From Marinilabiliales bacterium (GTDB taxonomy: Bacteria; Bacteroidota; Bacteroidia; Bacteroidales; SZUA-534): a stretch of DNA of 64,000 nucleotides. The DNA lies in the NCBI GenBank assembly GCA_003512955.1, contig DOTG01000013.1:1-64000 (forward strand). The letters are read 5' to 3'. The position numbers were made by a program, and so were the translations under genes. Under the pieces are notes generated by a model, which was not told the DNA's origin, ran no database searches, and saw nothing but the letters and a program-made list of their open reading frames with translations. This document shows positions 55,439 to 62,633 of this stretch, one piece after another (within the stretch, counting starts at the first letter, position 1; each line of letters opens with the position of its first letter).

Positions 55439-56203
55439 ATGATGGAAATCAAAGCATTGCTTGACTCTTTGGTACTTACCTATAACCGAACGGAGTTTAT
55501 TGAAACCGATCCGATTTCAGTCCCCCATGCTTTCAGCCGGAAAGAAGATATGGAAATAGCCGGATTTCTTTCGGCCACCTTAGGCTGGGGAAACCGGAAA
55601 GCCATCCTGAAATCGGCCCGCCAGTTAATGGCTTGGATGGACAACCAGCCCTTTGATTTTGTAATGCATGCCAGCGAACAGGAATTAAAACCTCTTGAAA
55701 AATTTGTTTACCGGACTTTTAATGGTGCCGATTGCCTCTTTTTCATCCACGCGCTACGGAACATCTACAGTCAGCATCAGGGACTGGAAGCTGTCTTTAC
55801 ACATGGGTTCAGGCAAAATGGAGAAATTAAGACGGCTATCGGTTATTTCCGCTATATTTTTTTTTCAATTCCTTATCCTGCGCGCACAAATAAACACGTA
55901 GCCAGCCCCATGGAGGGTTCATCGGCCAAACGTCTGAATATGTTTTTAAGGTGGATGGTACGCAGTGATGAACAAAAGATTGATTTTGGTCTTTGGAAAC
56001 AGATTCCCATGGGGGCATTAAAAATACCTTTAGATGTCCATAGTGGATCTGTGGCCAGGCTGTTGGGACTTTTAAACCGGAAGCAAAACGATTGGAAAGC
56101 CGTGGAACTATTGACTCAAAAATTACGGGAATTCGATCCCGAGGACCCCATAAAATATGACTTTGCCCTTTTTGGTGCCGGAGTTAACAAACTTTTACGA
56201 TAA
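55439..56203 (+). CDS. TIGR02757-type conserved protein of unknown function
   Basis: A 254-residue cytoplasmic protein with MEIAGFLSATLGWGNRKAIL, PLEKFVYRTFNGADCLFFIH, KRLNMFLRWMVRSDEQKIDF and IPLDVHSGSVARLLGLLNRK. These match a family found mainly in Bacteroidetes and some other phyla (TIGR02757) with distant helix-hairpin-helix glycosylase-like features (LDVHSGSVAR). No function is established. Its stop overlaps the start of trmN6 by one base (TAATG), suggesting coupled expression and perhaps a nucleic-acid role. Confidence 0.85.
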   Translation: MMEIKALLDSLVLTYNRTEFIETDPISVPHAFSRKEDMEIAGFLSATLGWGNRKAILKSARQLMAWMDNQPFDFVMHASEQELKPLEKFVYRTFNGADCLFFIHALRNIYSQHQGLEAVFTHGFRQNGEIKTAIGYFRYIFFSIPYPARTNKHVASPMEGSSAKRLNMFLRWMVRSDEQKIDFGLWKQIPMGALKIPLDVHSGSVARLLGLLNRKQNDWKAVELLTQKLREFDPEDPIKYDFALFGAGVNKLLR

Positions 56204-56916
56204 TGGCAAACAACTATTTTGCATTCAAACAATTTAAAATTTTACAAGAGAAATCGGCCATGAAGGTGGGCACCGATGGCGTATTATTAGGTGCCCTGGC
56301 CGATGTGAGCCATGCTAAAACTATTCTGGATATTGGCACCGGAACCGGCCTTATTGCCCTAATGCTGGCCCAACGATCGCGGGCAGCTATTGATGCTATT
56401 GAGATTGATGAAGATGCTTTTGAGGAAGTTTGCCAAAATGTAGCCACGAGCCCCTGGCCCGGACGTATCCGGTTGTTTTATCTCTCCTTACAGGAATTTA
56501 GCCGAAAACCCGGCAAAGGGTACGATTTAATTGTAAGCAACCCGCCATTTTTTTCAAACTCGTTAACATCGGAAAATCTGCAAAAGAACCTGGCCCGCCA
56601 TAATACCTCTTTAACACCGGCCCAATTGATTGAAGGGGCTCATCACTTGTTGGCCTCATCGGGGATTTTTCAGCTCATTCTGCCTGCTGAAAATACTCAA
56701 CTATTTATTGAATTAGGAGCGGGATGCCATCTCTTTTGTCAAAACAAAATCTGGATAAAACCTACTCCCGAAAAAGCGCCAAAGCGTGTGGTACTTACTT
56801 TTGGCCGAAATAAAGTAACTTGTATAGAAAAAACTTTGGTTATTGAATCAGGTGGCCGGCATGTTTATTCACCAACATATCGGGAATTGACCAAAGATTT
56901 TTATTTGAATTTCTAA
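56203..56916 (+). CDS. trmN6: tRNA1(Val) (adenine(37)-N6)-methyltransferase
   Basis: A 237-residue Rossmann methyltransferase. Motif I is ILDIGTGTGLIALML (41-55), motif II ends in the acid of IEIDEDAF, and motif IV is VSNPPFF (111-117), the NPPF/Y that binds the target adenine amino group. Length and the N-terminal FAFKQFKILQEKSAMKVGTD match YfiC/TrmN6, which methylates A37 of tRNA1Val in E. coli. It overlaps the preceding gene by one base. Confidence 0.88.
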   Translation: MANNYFAFKQFKILQEKSAMKVGTDGVLLGALADVSHAKTILDIGTGTGLIALMLAQRSRAAIDAIEIDEDAFEEVCQNVATSPWPGRIRLFYLSLQEFSRKPGKGYDLIVSNPPFFSNSLTSENLQKNLARHNTSLTPAQLIEGAHHLLASSGIFQLILPAENTQLFIELGAGCHLFCQNKIWIKPTPEKAPKRVVLTFGRNKVTCIEKTLVIESGGRHVYSPTYRELTKDFYLNF

Positions 56917-56928
56917 ATCGTTCCTCAA

Positions 56929-57597
56929 TTAGTTGAATGAAAACTCAACACCCGCATTTAGGAACAATCGCTGAAATGAATCATCGTTAATACGCAGGTA
57001 ATTCCTGAAGTAATAATTGTAACCGGGTGTAAGGGTAACCCCTATCGTGCGGTTTATCTTGTATTTCAAAATCATTGAAACATTGCCTCCTGAAATTGCT
57101 TCGGGGAATTGCCCCGAAACAGCTTTATACTTATTAAAACTGTGCGTCCCATCGGTCAACAAATTTTTATACATTGACCCAGAGTTAAATTCATTTGTTA
57201 CCCCCAGCGAAGCAAAACATTCAAAATGCTCTGTTTTTATAAGGGAATAATCCAGGTTTATATTGAAATCGAAATTGTATAAGGTAACAATGGTTTTATC
57301 GAAATTCGGATAGGCATCTGTCCAATAAACGCCTTGCTGCATCTGAACAAATTTAAGCTCAACCCGTGGTCTGAATTTTTCGGTAACAAAAATACCCATA
57401 TCTAACCCGATGGAAAAACCTGGTTTTATTCCATAATACTCAAAACCATCGGTGCCAATAACTGTTTTGTAAGCATTTGAATTGCTTAACCATCCGGAAC
57501 TCAATCCAATACTAACGCGGTTTTTATCTGTCTCCTGTGCTGAAACAAACACTAGAGTAAAAAGAAATGCTAAAAATAGGAGCGCTGTTTTTTTCAT
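56929..57597 (-). CDS. Small outer-membrane beta-barrel protein
   Basis: A 222-residue protein with a signal peptide (MKKTALLFLAFLFTLVFVSA, then Q). The rest alternates as beta strands: VSIGLSSGWLSNSNAYK, FSIGLDMGIFVTEKFRPRVE, NFDFNINLDYSLIKTEHFEC, and a C-terminal strand ending in Phe-Asn (LNAGVEFSFN). This fits the porin-like, PorT-type barrel family common in Bacteroidetes. Function unknown. It converges on trmN6 with only 12 bases between. Confidence 0.75.
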   Translation of the reverse strand: MKKTALLFLAFLFTLVFVSAQETDKNRVSIGLSSGWLSNSNAYKTVIGTDGFEYYGIKPGFSIGLDMGIFVTEKFRPRVELKFVQMQQGVYWTDAYPNFDKTIVTLYNFDFNINLDYSLIKTEHFECFASLGVTNEFNSGSMYKNLLTDGTHSFNKYKAVSGQFPEAISGGNVSMILKYKINRTIGVTLTPGYNYYFRNYLRINDDSFQRLFLNAGVEFSFN

Positions 57598-57785
57598 TTT
57601 AACTTGCTTAAATTATCCTGTTCATTACGAAGTTTCACAGGTGCATTATGTTAAAATTAAAAATCACCCCTGTGAATTTTTCGTCAAAAATAAAGGTTCA
57701 GAAATTGTTCCTGTTCAGTTATCGATAAAACAGCTAAAAGAATAGACAGATTCCATGATTTTCAGAATAAACCGGATAAAAATTC

Positions 57786-58889
57786 CTATTCCACCACAAT
57801 CTCAACCCTGCGGTTTTTCTGATGCGATACGGTATCAAACGGCTGAGAACTCCCGTGCCCAAAGCAATTTATCCTGCTTGGTAAAATACCTTTTGCTACT
57901 AAATAGTCTTTCACGGCAATAGCCCGGTTTTCGGAAAGGATGATATTGTGTTCTTCAGAACCTGTCTGGTCGGCATGTCCATGGATATTTAACTCCAGTT
58001 GCGGATTTTTGTTCATCTGTTCCACCAGTTGATTGAGTTCGTTGAATGATTCCGGAAGAATCTGCCATTTATCTGTTTCAAAATACAGATGTTCCAGCAC
58101 CATCTTTTGGTCCGGTTCCAGCGTACCTGAAAAGAAACGTGTTTTTTCAGCTACAATAAACCCGCAATCTTTGTAAAAAGCAGTATCAAATGGAGCCACA
58201 AATACATCGTCAATCAGGTAATAGGCCATCGGATTTACATACTGAGTGGCAATAAAATTCTCATCAAAGGCCCGGTATTCGATTTGCTGGTCCGATAAAA
58301 AATTCCCAATGATGATAAAGGCTTCATCCCCTTTCGCGGTAAAAGTCCCGCAGATTTGTGTCCAACGATCCTTATCGGCGATGGCTTCATTGTTTACATA
58401 GGTTATTTGGGGCGATAACGGATAATTCACCGTGTTCCGGTTGGTTAATCCGGTAGATGAAAAATAAATTCCCAACCCGTTGCAGGCTGCTAAACAACTC
58501 AGGGCCAACCGTACCTGAACCGAAGCGTAATAGGTTTCCCCGGCCTCCAGTGTATCGGTAAGCCGTGCCCTAATGTATTCCCGGTATGAAATCTGTTTGG
58601 GATCCAGTTGCAGCATACAGCCCACTATCCCCATGTAGGCTTTTCCTTCATAGGCTTTGGCACTTCCCGCCCAATTCAAGGGTACCCCGCACTTTTTTGA
58701 ACAGGCATTAAAATAATCAGGAGTGCCCTCAGTGGGCGATTGCCAATCAGCCACGTATAGCCATTGGCTGGATGTTCCATAATCATCCGGACATTGAACA
58801 AATTGCTCAAAACCGGCATTTGGTACCAGGTTTTGTGAAAGCAAAACGGTTGAACATCCGATGGCTAGTGCTGTAATAAAGTATCGCAT
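57786..58889 (-). CDS. OmpA-family outer-membrane protein with N-terminal beta-sandwich domain
   Basis: I prefer the ATG at 58889 (MRYFITALAIGCSTVLLSQN), which gives the cleanest signal peptide; ATGs at 58895 and 58907 are possible. Residues about 20-230 form a domain typical of Bacteroidetes surface proteins (NLVPNAGFEQFVQCPDDY; AGSAKAYEGKAYMGIVGCML; AGETYYASVQVRLAL). The C-terminal about 105 residues are an OmpA peptidoglycan-binding domain (YFETDKWQILPES; NIHGHADQTGSEEHNIILSE; NRRVEIVVE). It probably links the envelope to the cell wall. It follows hflX directly; the longest start abuts the hflX stop. Confidence 0.85.
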   Translation of the reverse strand: MRYFITALAIGCSTVLLSQNLVPNAGFEQFVQCPDDYGTSSQWLYVADWQSPTEGTPDYFNACSKKCGVPLNWAGSAKAYEGKAYMGIVGCMLQLDPKQISYREYIRARLTDTLEAGETYYASVQVRLALSCLAACNGLGIYFSSTGLTNRNTVNYPLSPQITYVNNEAIADKDRWTQICGTFTAKGDEAFIIIGNFLSDQQIEYRAFDENFIATQYVNPMAYYLIDDVFVAPFDTAFYKDCGFIVAEKTRFFSGTLEPDQKMVLEHLYFETDKWQILPESFNELNQLVEQMNKNPQLELNIHGHADQTGSEEHNIILSENRAIAVKDYLVAKGILPSRINCFGHGSSQPFDTVSHQKNRRVEIVVE

Positions 58890-58907
58890 GTTCATTGAAT
58901 CAAACAT

Positions 58908-60140
58908 TTATGAATCAACTTCCCCAGCATCTTTCCAGGAATCGTCGAACAGGAAATTATTGTATGGATAACGCTTGGCATGAATCTCACGCACCTTGTC
59001 ATAAATCAGTTCCCTAAATTCATTGATGTTTTGTTTTTGTTTGGCTGAAATGAAGATGCACGGAAGGTTGTTCTTGGCCATCCATGAGTTTTTCAATTCA
59101 TCAAGCGACCAGTTTTCTTTGGTCCGTTCTGTCAGATCATCCTCATCTTTTTTAATAAACGTATAGGCATCCATTTTATTAAAGATGATGAAGTTGGGCT
59201 TTTCAGTAGGATCAATTTCATACAGTGTCAGTTTCACAATGTCAATCTGTTCCTCAAAATTCGGGTGCGAAATATCAACAATGTGTAGCAAGATATCGGC
59301 CTCGCGGACTTCGTCCAGGGTTGATTTGAACGATTCGACCAAATCGTGGGGCAATTTGCGTATAAACCCTACGGTGTCGGAAAGCAAAAAAGGCAAATTA
59401 CCGATAACAACTTTACGTACCGTGGTATCCAAGGTGGCAAACAACTTGTTTTCGGCAAACACCTCCGACTTGCTCAACAGGTTCATAATGGTTGATTTAC
59501 CCACATTGGTGTATCCCACCAAAGCCACCCGCACCATTTCACCCCGGTTCTTCCTCTGGGTTGCCATCTGTTGGTCTATTTTAGCCAATTGTTCTTTGAG
59601 CCTTGCAATTTTATCACGGATGATCCTTCGATCTGTTTCAATCTCGGTTTCACCAGGCCCCCTGAGTCCAATGCCTCCACGTTGCCGTTCCAAGTGAGTC
59701 CACATGCGGGTTAATCGGGGAAGTAAATACTGATATTGCGCCAATTCCACCTGCACCTTGGCGTGAGACGTTTGAGCACGTTGAGCAAAAATATCGAGAA
59801 TTAAATTAGTCCGGTCGAGGATGCGCACTTGTAACGCCTGTTCCACATTCCGAAGCTGTGAAGGAGAAAGTTCATCGTCGAAAATCACCAGATTGATTTC
59901 ATGTTCTTCTACATAGCTGGCAATTTCCTGAATTTTACCTGTCCCAACAAAAGTTTTAGGATGGGGCCTATCAAGCTTCTGGGTAAACGATTTCACCGGC
60001 CGGGCACCTGCGGTTTCCGTTAAAAAGGCCAACTCATCCAGGTATTCTTCTACCTGCTTTTCATCTTGATCCTGATTAATGACCCCAACCAGAACTGCGG
60101 TTTCAATTTCCTTTTCGGTACTGTAATAGGCTTGTCCCAT
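58908..60140 (-). CDS. hflX: GTPase HflX
   Basis: A 410-residue HflX. The N-terminal domain has KTFVGTGKIQEI and VIFDDELSPSQLRNVE. The HflX glycine-rich signature GGIGLRGPGETEIETDRR lies at 155-172, then a coiled-coil linker, and the G domain with G1 GYTNVGKST (209-217), G3 SDTVGFIRKLP, G4 FNKMD and G5 ISAKQKQNI. It binds 50S subunits and rescues or splits stalled ribosomes under stress. Members end with a variable C-terminal part; here it is short. Confidence 0.95.
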   Translation of the reverse strand: MGQAYYSTEKEIETAVLVGVINQDQDEKQVEEYLDELAFLTETAGARPVKSFTQKLDRPHPKTFVGTGKIQEIASYVEEHEINLVIFDDELSPSQLRNVEQALQVRILDRTNLILDIFAQRAQTSHAKVQVELAQYQYLLPRLTRMWTHLERQRGGIGLRGPGETEIETDRRIIRDKIARLKEQLAKIDQQMATQRKNRGEMVRVALVGYTNVGKSTIMNLLSKSEVFAENKLFATLDTTVRKVVIGNLPFLLSDTVGFIRKLPHDLVESFKSTLDEVREADILLHIVDISHPNFEEQIDIVKLTLYEIDPTEKPNFIIFNKMDAYTFIKKDEDDLTERTKENWSLDELKNSWMAKNNLPCIFISAKQKQNINEFRELIYDKVREIHAKRYPYNNFLFDDSWKDAGEVDS

Positions 60141-60220
60141 AATTAATGTATCAACGGTTGTAAAATTATTGAAAGGGAATTAGAATAACAAGATAATGAA
60201 TTGAATGACTTTGATAGAAA

Positions 60221-60250
60221 AAAAAACCGCCGGGTATCCGACGGTTTTTT
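60221..60250. terminator. Terminator of the TonB-type gene
   Basis: Stem AAAAAACCG/CGG with CCG/CGGTTTTTT (60221-60233 and 60238-60250), one internal mismatch, 4-base loop. A-run and T-run on both sides; on the minus strand it closes the TonB-type gene 24 bases past its stop. Confidence 0.8.
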
Positions 60251-60274
60251 AATTGATAATATCGTACGAACCAA

Positions 60275-60955
60275 TTAGTTCAATTGGAAGTTAATTGGAA
60301 CGGTAAATGAAACTTTCACTGGTTTTCCGCGTTGAGAACCGGGCTTCCATTTGGGAAGGTTCTGAATCACACGGATAGCTTCTTTATCTAAAGATGGATC
60401 CACCCCGCGGGCAACAGTAACTTTTTCAATTTCACCCTTTTGGTTTACTACAAATTGAACAAACACACGACCTTGAATACCATTTTCTTTGGCTATCTCA
60501 GGGTATTGAATGTTTTGGGCAATGTATTTACGAAGTTCCAAATCACCTCCGGGGAATTCAGGCATGTTCTCTACAATAAAGAATACCTGGGCTTCTTCTA
60601 CCTCTTCTTCTTCTTCAATTTCCACGATGGCTACCTCAGTGTTTTGATCGGCTTCGGTGTCATCAATCTGAAGTTCGTCTTCAATCTCCACATCGTCTTC
60701 CACAATATTCAAAACTTCCGAAACTTTTGGAGGCTCTGGAGGAGGAGGAGGTTGAATTTGCTGTTGGCGGGTAATGGGGATAATTTCTTCCTCAGCTACC
60801 ACATCTTGTAATTCTCCCAGGTTGCTGGTTGATTTTTCTGTTTGTGTAATGTTAAAAGACCACAACACCAAACCCAAGGAAAGTACAAAACCAATTTCAA
60901 GAAACAAACCACTGTAGTTTCTTAAATCTAATTTGGGGTTCTTTTTAAGTTCCAT
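60275..60955 (-). CDS. TonB-family energy transducer
   Basis: A 226-residue protein with one N-terminal membrane helix (about 17-36, SGLFLEIGFVLSLGLVLW), a Pro-rich stretch (QPPPPPEPPK, residues about 68-77), a very acidic spacer (about 84-122) and a C-terminal TonB domain (ENMPEFPGGDLELRKYIAQN; IQGRVFVQFVVNQKGEIEKV; VDPSLDKEAIRVIQNLPKWK). It would span the periplasm and energise TonB-dependent transporters. It could serve the SusC protein of this window, but there is no genetic linkage to show that. No exbB/exbD nearby. Confidence 0.9.
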   Translation of the reverse strand: MELKKNPKLDLRNYSGLFLEIGFVLSLGLVLWSFNITQTEKSTSNLGELQDVVAEEEIIPITRQQQIQPPPPPEPPKVSEVLNIVEDDVEIEDELQIDDTEADQNTEVAIVEIEEEEEVEEAQVFFIVENMPEFPGGDLELRKYIAQNIQYPEIAKENGIQGRVFVQFVVNQKGEIEKVTVARGVDPSLDKEAIRVIQNLPKWKPGSQRGKPVKVSFTVPINFQLN

Positions 60956-60986
60956 AATATATTGTATTACCTATTTTTTCAGCCGC

Positions 60987-61017
60987 TAAAAATACAGATT
61001 ATTACTTTCAAATTCAA
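60987..61017 (-). promoter_or_regulatory. Possible promoter of the TonB-type gene
   Basis: On the minus strand TATTTTTA (60987-60994) matches seven of eight positions counting the free ones of TAnnTTTG, with TTG (61015-61017) 20 bases upstream. It lies 32 bases before the ATG. A near-match in AT-rich sequence, so uncertain. Confidence 0.35.
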
Positions 61018-61138
61018 GAATCTATAAATTATTATTTCAGATTTTTAAAAGTACCCGTTAAACTTGCAGCTTTCGTTTTATTGTTGATTCTCAGCTAATT
61101 TAAAAAGACTGATTTTTCGAAGTTGGCAAAACTCTTTT

Positions 61139-62506
61139 TTAACTATTCTTTTCTACCAGTTGTTTTGCCATTTCTGTCAAATTCAATCCTTCAAAATTTC
61201 CAGAACTCAGCCATAAGAGTATGGAATTTTGAAATTCCATAAAAAAAAGTTCTTTTTTAAATATTTCTGCATCATCAAAAACTACAAGTCCTTTTTTTTC
61301 AAATGCTTCAGTTATCATTTTGGAGTCAATGGGCTCTAATCTTTTGAGTTCAATAGCATGGTGGCTATAAAAAACCATGGCTGCGTCAGCCTTTTCCATG
61401 CTGCTTTTGTACTGTTCCAGAAAATCTTTATTCAGACTGCTGTAAGTATGAAGTTCCATGCAGGCCACCAATTTTTTATCGGGAAACTGATTTTTTACCG
61501 CATCAATGGTTGCTTTTAGTTTCGAGGGACTGTGAGCAAAATCCAAAAATACAGTCAGGTTTTTACTTTGAGCTAATAATTGTAGGCGCTTGCTGGCTCC
61601 TTTAAAGCTACTGATGGCCCGATAGAATTCGTTGTCGGTTATCCCAAGCTTTTTGCAAACGTGGTATGCCCCACTGATGTTTTGCAGATTATGCTCCCCA
61701 AAGATTTGAAGGGCAACCTCTCCCTGCAAAGTTTCTAACAGTGTGTTTCCATCTTTTACCCGGTAAGGATGTGTCTGATAAGCAATTGTTTCAATATCCT
61801 GCTTTTTACGGGCAGCAATTTTTTGGAGTTCAGTGTCCTGTCCAAAATAGATTAACGTTCCACCATGTTCTATCTGGTCAGCAAATAGGGCAAATTGCGA
61901 TACATAATTTTTAAAGGTTGGGAACACATTGATATGGTCCCACGCAATACCTGTAATTAGCCCGATATGAGGTTTGTATAGGTGAAATTTCGGCCGCAAG
62001 TCGATGGGCGAGGTCAGGTATTCATCTCCCTCAAACACTGCAATGTCGGCATCATCGGAAAAATTTACCATAGTTTCGAAACCTTCTAACTGGGCGCCCA
62101 CCATGTAGTCGAACTTTCGATGGTTCTCCTGCAGCACATGCATGATCATGGCAGTGGTGGTGGTCTTACCATGGCTACCGCCAACTACCACTCTGGTTTT
62201 ATTTTGAGTCTGGTTGTATAAAAACTCAGGGTAGGAATAGATGGTGATGCCCATTTGTTTGGCTTTTAGCAACTCCGGGTTATCGGCTTTTGCGTGCATC
62301 CCTAAAACTATGGCATCTAAGGAATTTCCGATTTTATCGGGAAACCAGCCCAACTGTTTGGGAAGTAGTCCATGTTTTTCGAGCCGGGAACGTGATGGTT
62401 CAAATATTTCGTCATCGGAACCGGAAACCTGATCCCCCTTTTTGTGCAAAGCAATAGCCAGATTATGCATGGCACTGCCCCCTATGGCGATAAAGTGGTA
62501 GTTCAT
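61139..62506 (-). CDS. mpl: UDP-MurNAc:L-alanyl-gamma-D-glutamyl-diaminopimelate ligase
   Basis: A 455-residue Mur ligase. It has the N-terminal Rossmann region MNYHFIAIGGSAMHNLAIAL, GSDDEIFEPSRSRLEKHG, the ATP-binding GGSHGKTTTT (109-118), VFEGDEYLTSPIDLRPKF, ITGIAWDHINVFPTFKNY, the central GEHNLQNISGAYHVCKKLGI and the C-terminal FLDFAHSPSKLKATIDAV. These are Mpl features rather than those of MurC, which it resembles overall. Mpl joins recycled murein tripeptide to UDP-MurNAc in the cytoplasm. About 180 non-coding bases separate it from the TonB-type gene downstream. Confidence 0.9.
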   Translation of the reverse strand: MNYHFIAIGGSAMHNLAIALHKKGDQVSGSDDEIFEPSRSRLEKHGLLPKQLGWFPDKIGNSLDAIVLGMHAKADNPELLKAKQMGITIYSYPEFLYNQTQNKTRVVVGGSHGKTTTTAMIMHVLQENHRKFDYMVGAQLEGFETMVNFSDDADIAVFEGDEYLTSPIDLRPKFHLYKPHIGLITGIAWDHINVFPTFKNYVSQFALFADQIEHGGTLIYFGQDTELQKIAARKKQDIETIAYQTHPYRVKDGNTLLETLQGEVALQIFGEHNLQNISGAYHVCKKLGITDNEFYRAISSFKGASKRLQLLAQSKNLTVFLDFAHSPSKLKATIDAVKNQFPDKKLVACMELHTYSSLNKDFLEQYKSSMEKADAAMVFYSHHAIELKRLEPIDSKMITEAFEKKGLVVFDDAEIFKKELFFMEFQNSILLWLSSGNFEGLNLTEMAKQLVEKNS

Positions 62507-62633
62507 ATTTTTTACTCTTTAGATTTTAGACTTTAAGGCACAAGATATGAGAAATGAGACACGAAAACATAAGACTTATTCCTAAGTTACATTCTTTATT
62601 CTCTACTCATTGTTAATTGCTCATTGTTAATTG
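62507..62633. repeat. Short-repeat intergenic spacer, including a 14-bp tandem duplication
   Basis: CTCATTGTTAATTG occurs twice in tandem (62606-62619 and 62620-62633). The adjoining bases 62518-62575 are low-complexity purine-rich strings (TAGATTTTAGACTTTAAGG; AAGATATGAGAAATGAGACA) of a kind often seen between Bacteroidetes genes. The tandem copies fall inside the last codons of the SGNH hydrolase gene. Confidence 0.6.

Noticed and set aside
57634..57676. Hairpin between the barrel gene and the OmpA-type gene as a terminator
   Set aside because: The 8-bp stem has a 21-base loop with a T-run only on the plus strand, where no gene needs it; it may be chance.
60440..60811. 123-codon rightward frame opposite the TonB-type gene
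   Set aside because: Its Phe-rich and Arg-rich strings mirror the acidic and proline-rich repeats of the real gene.
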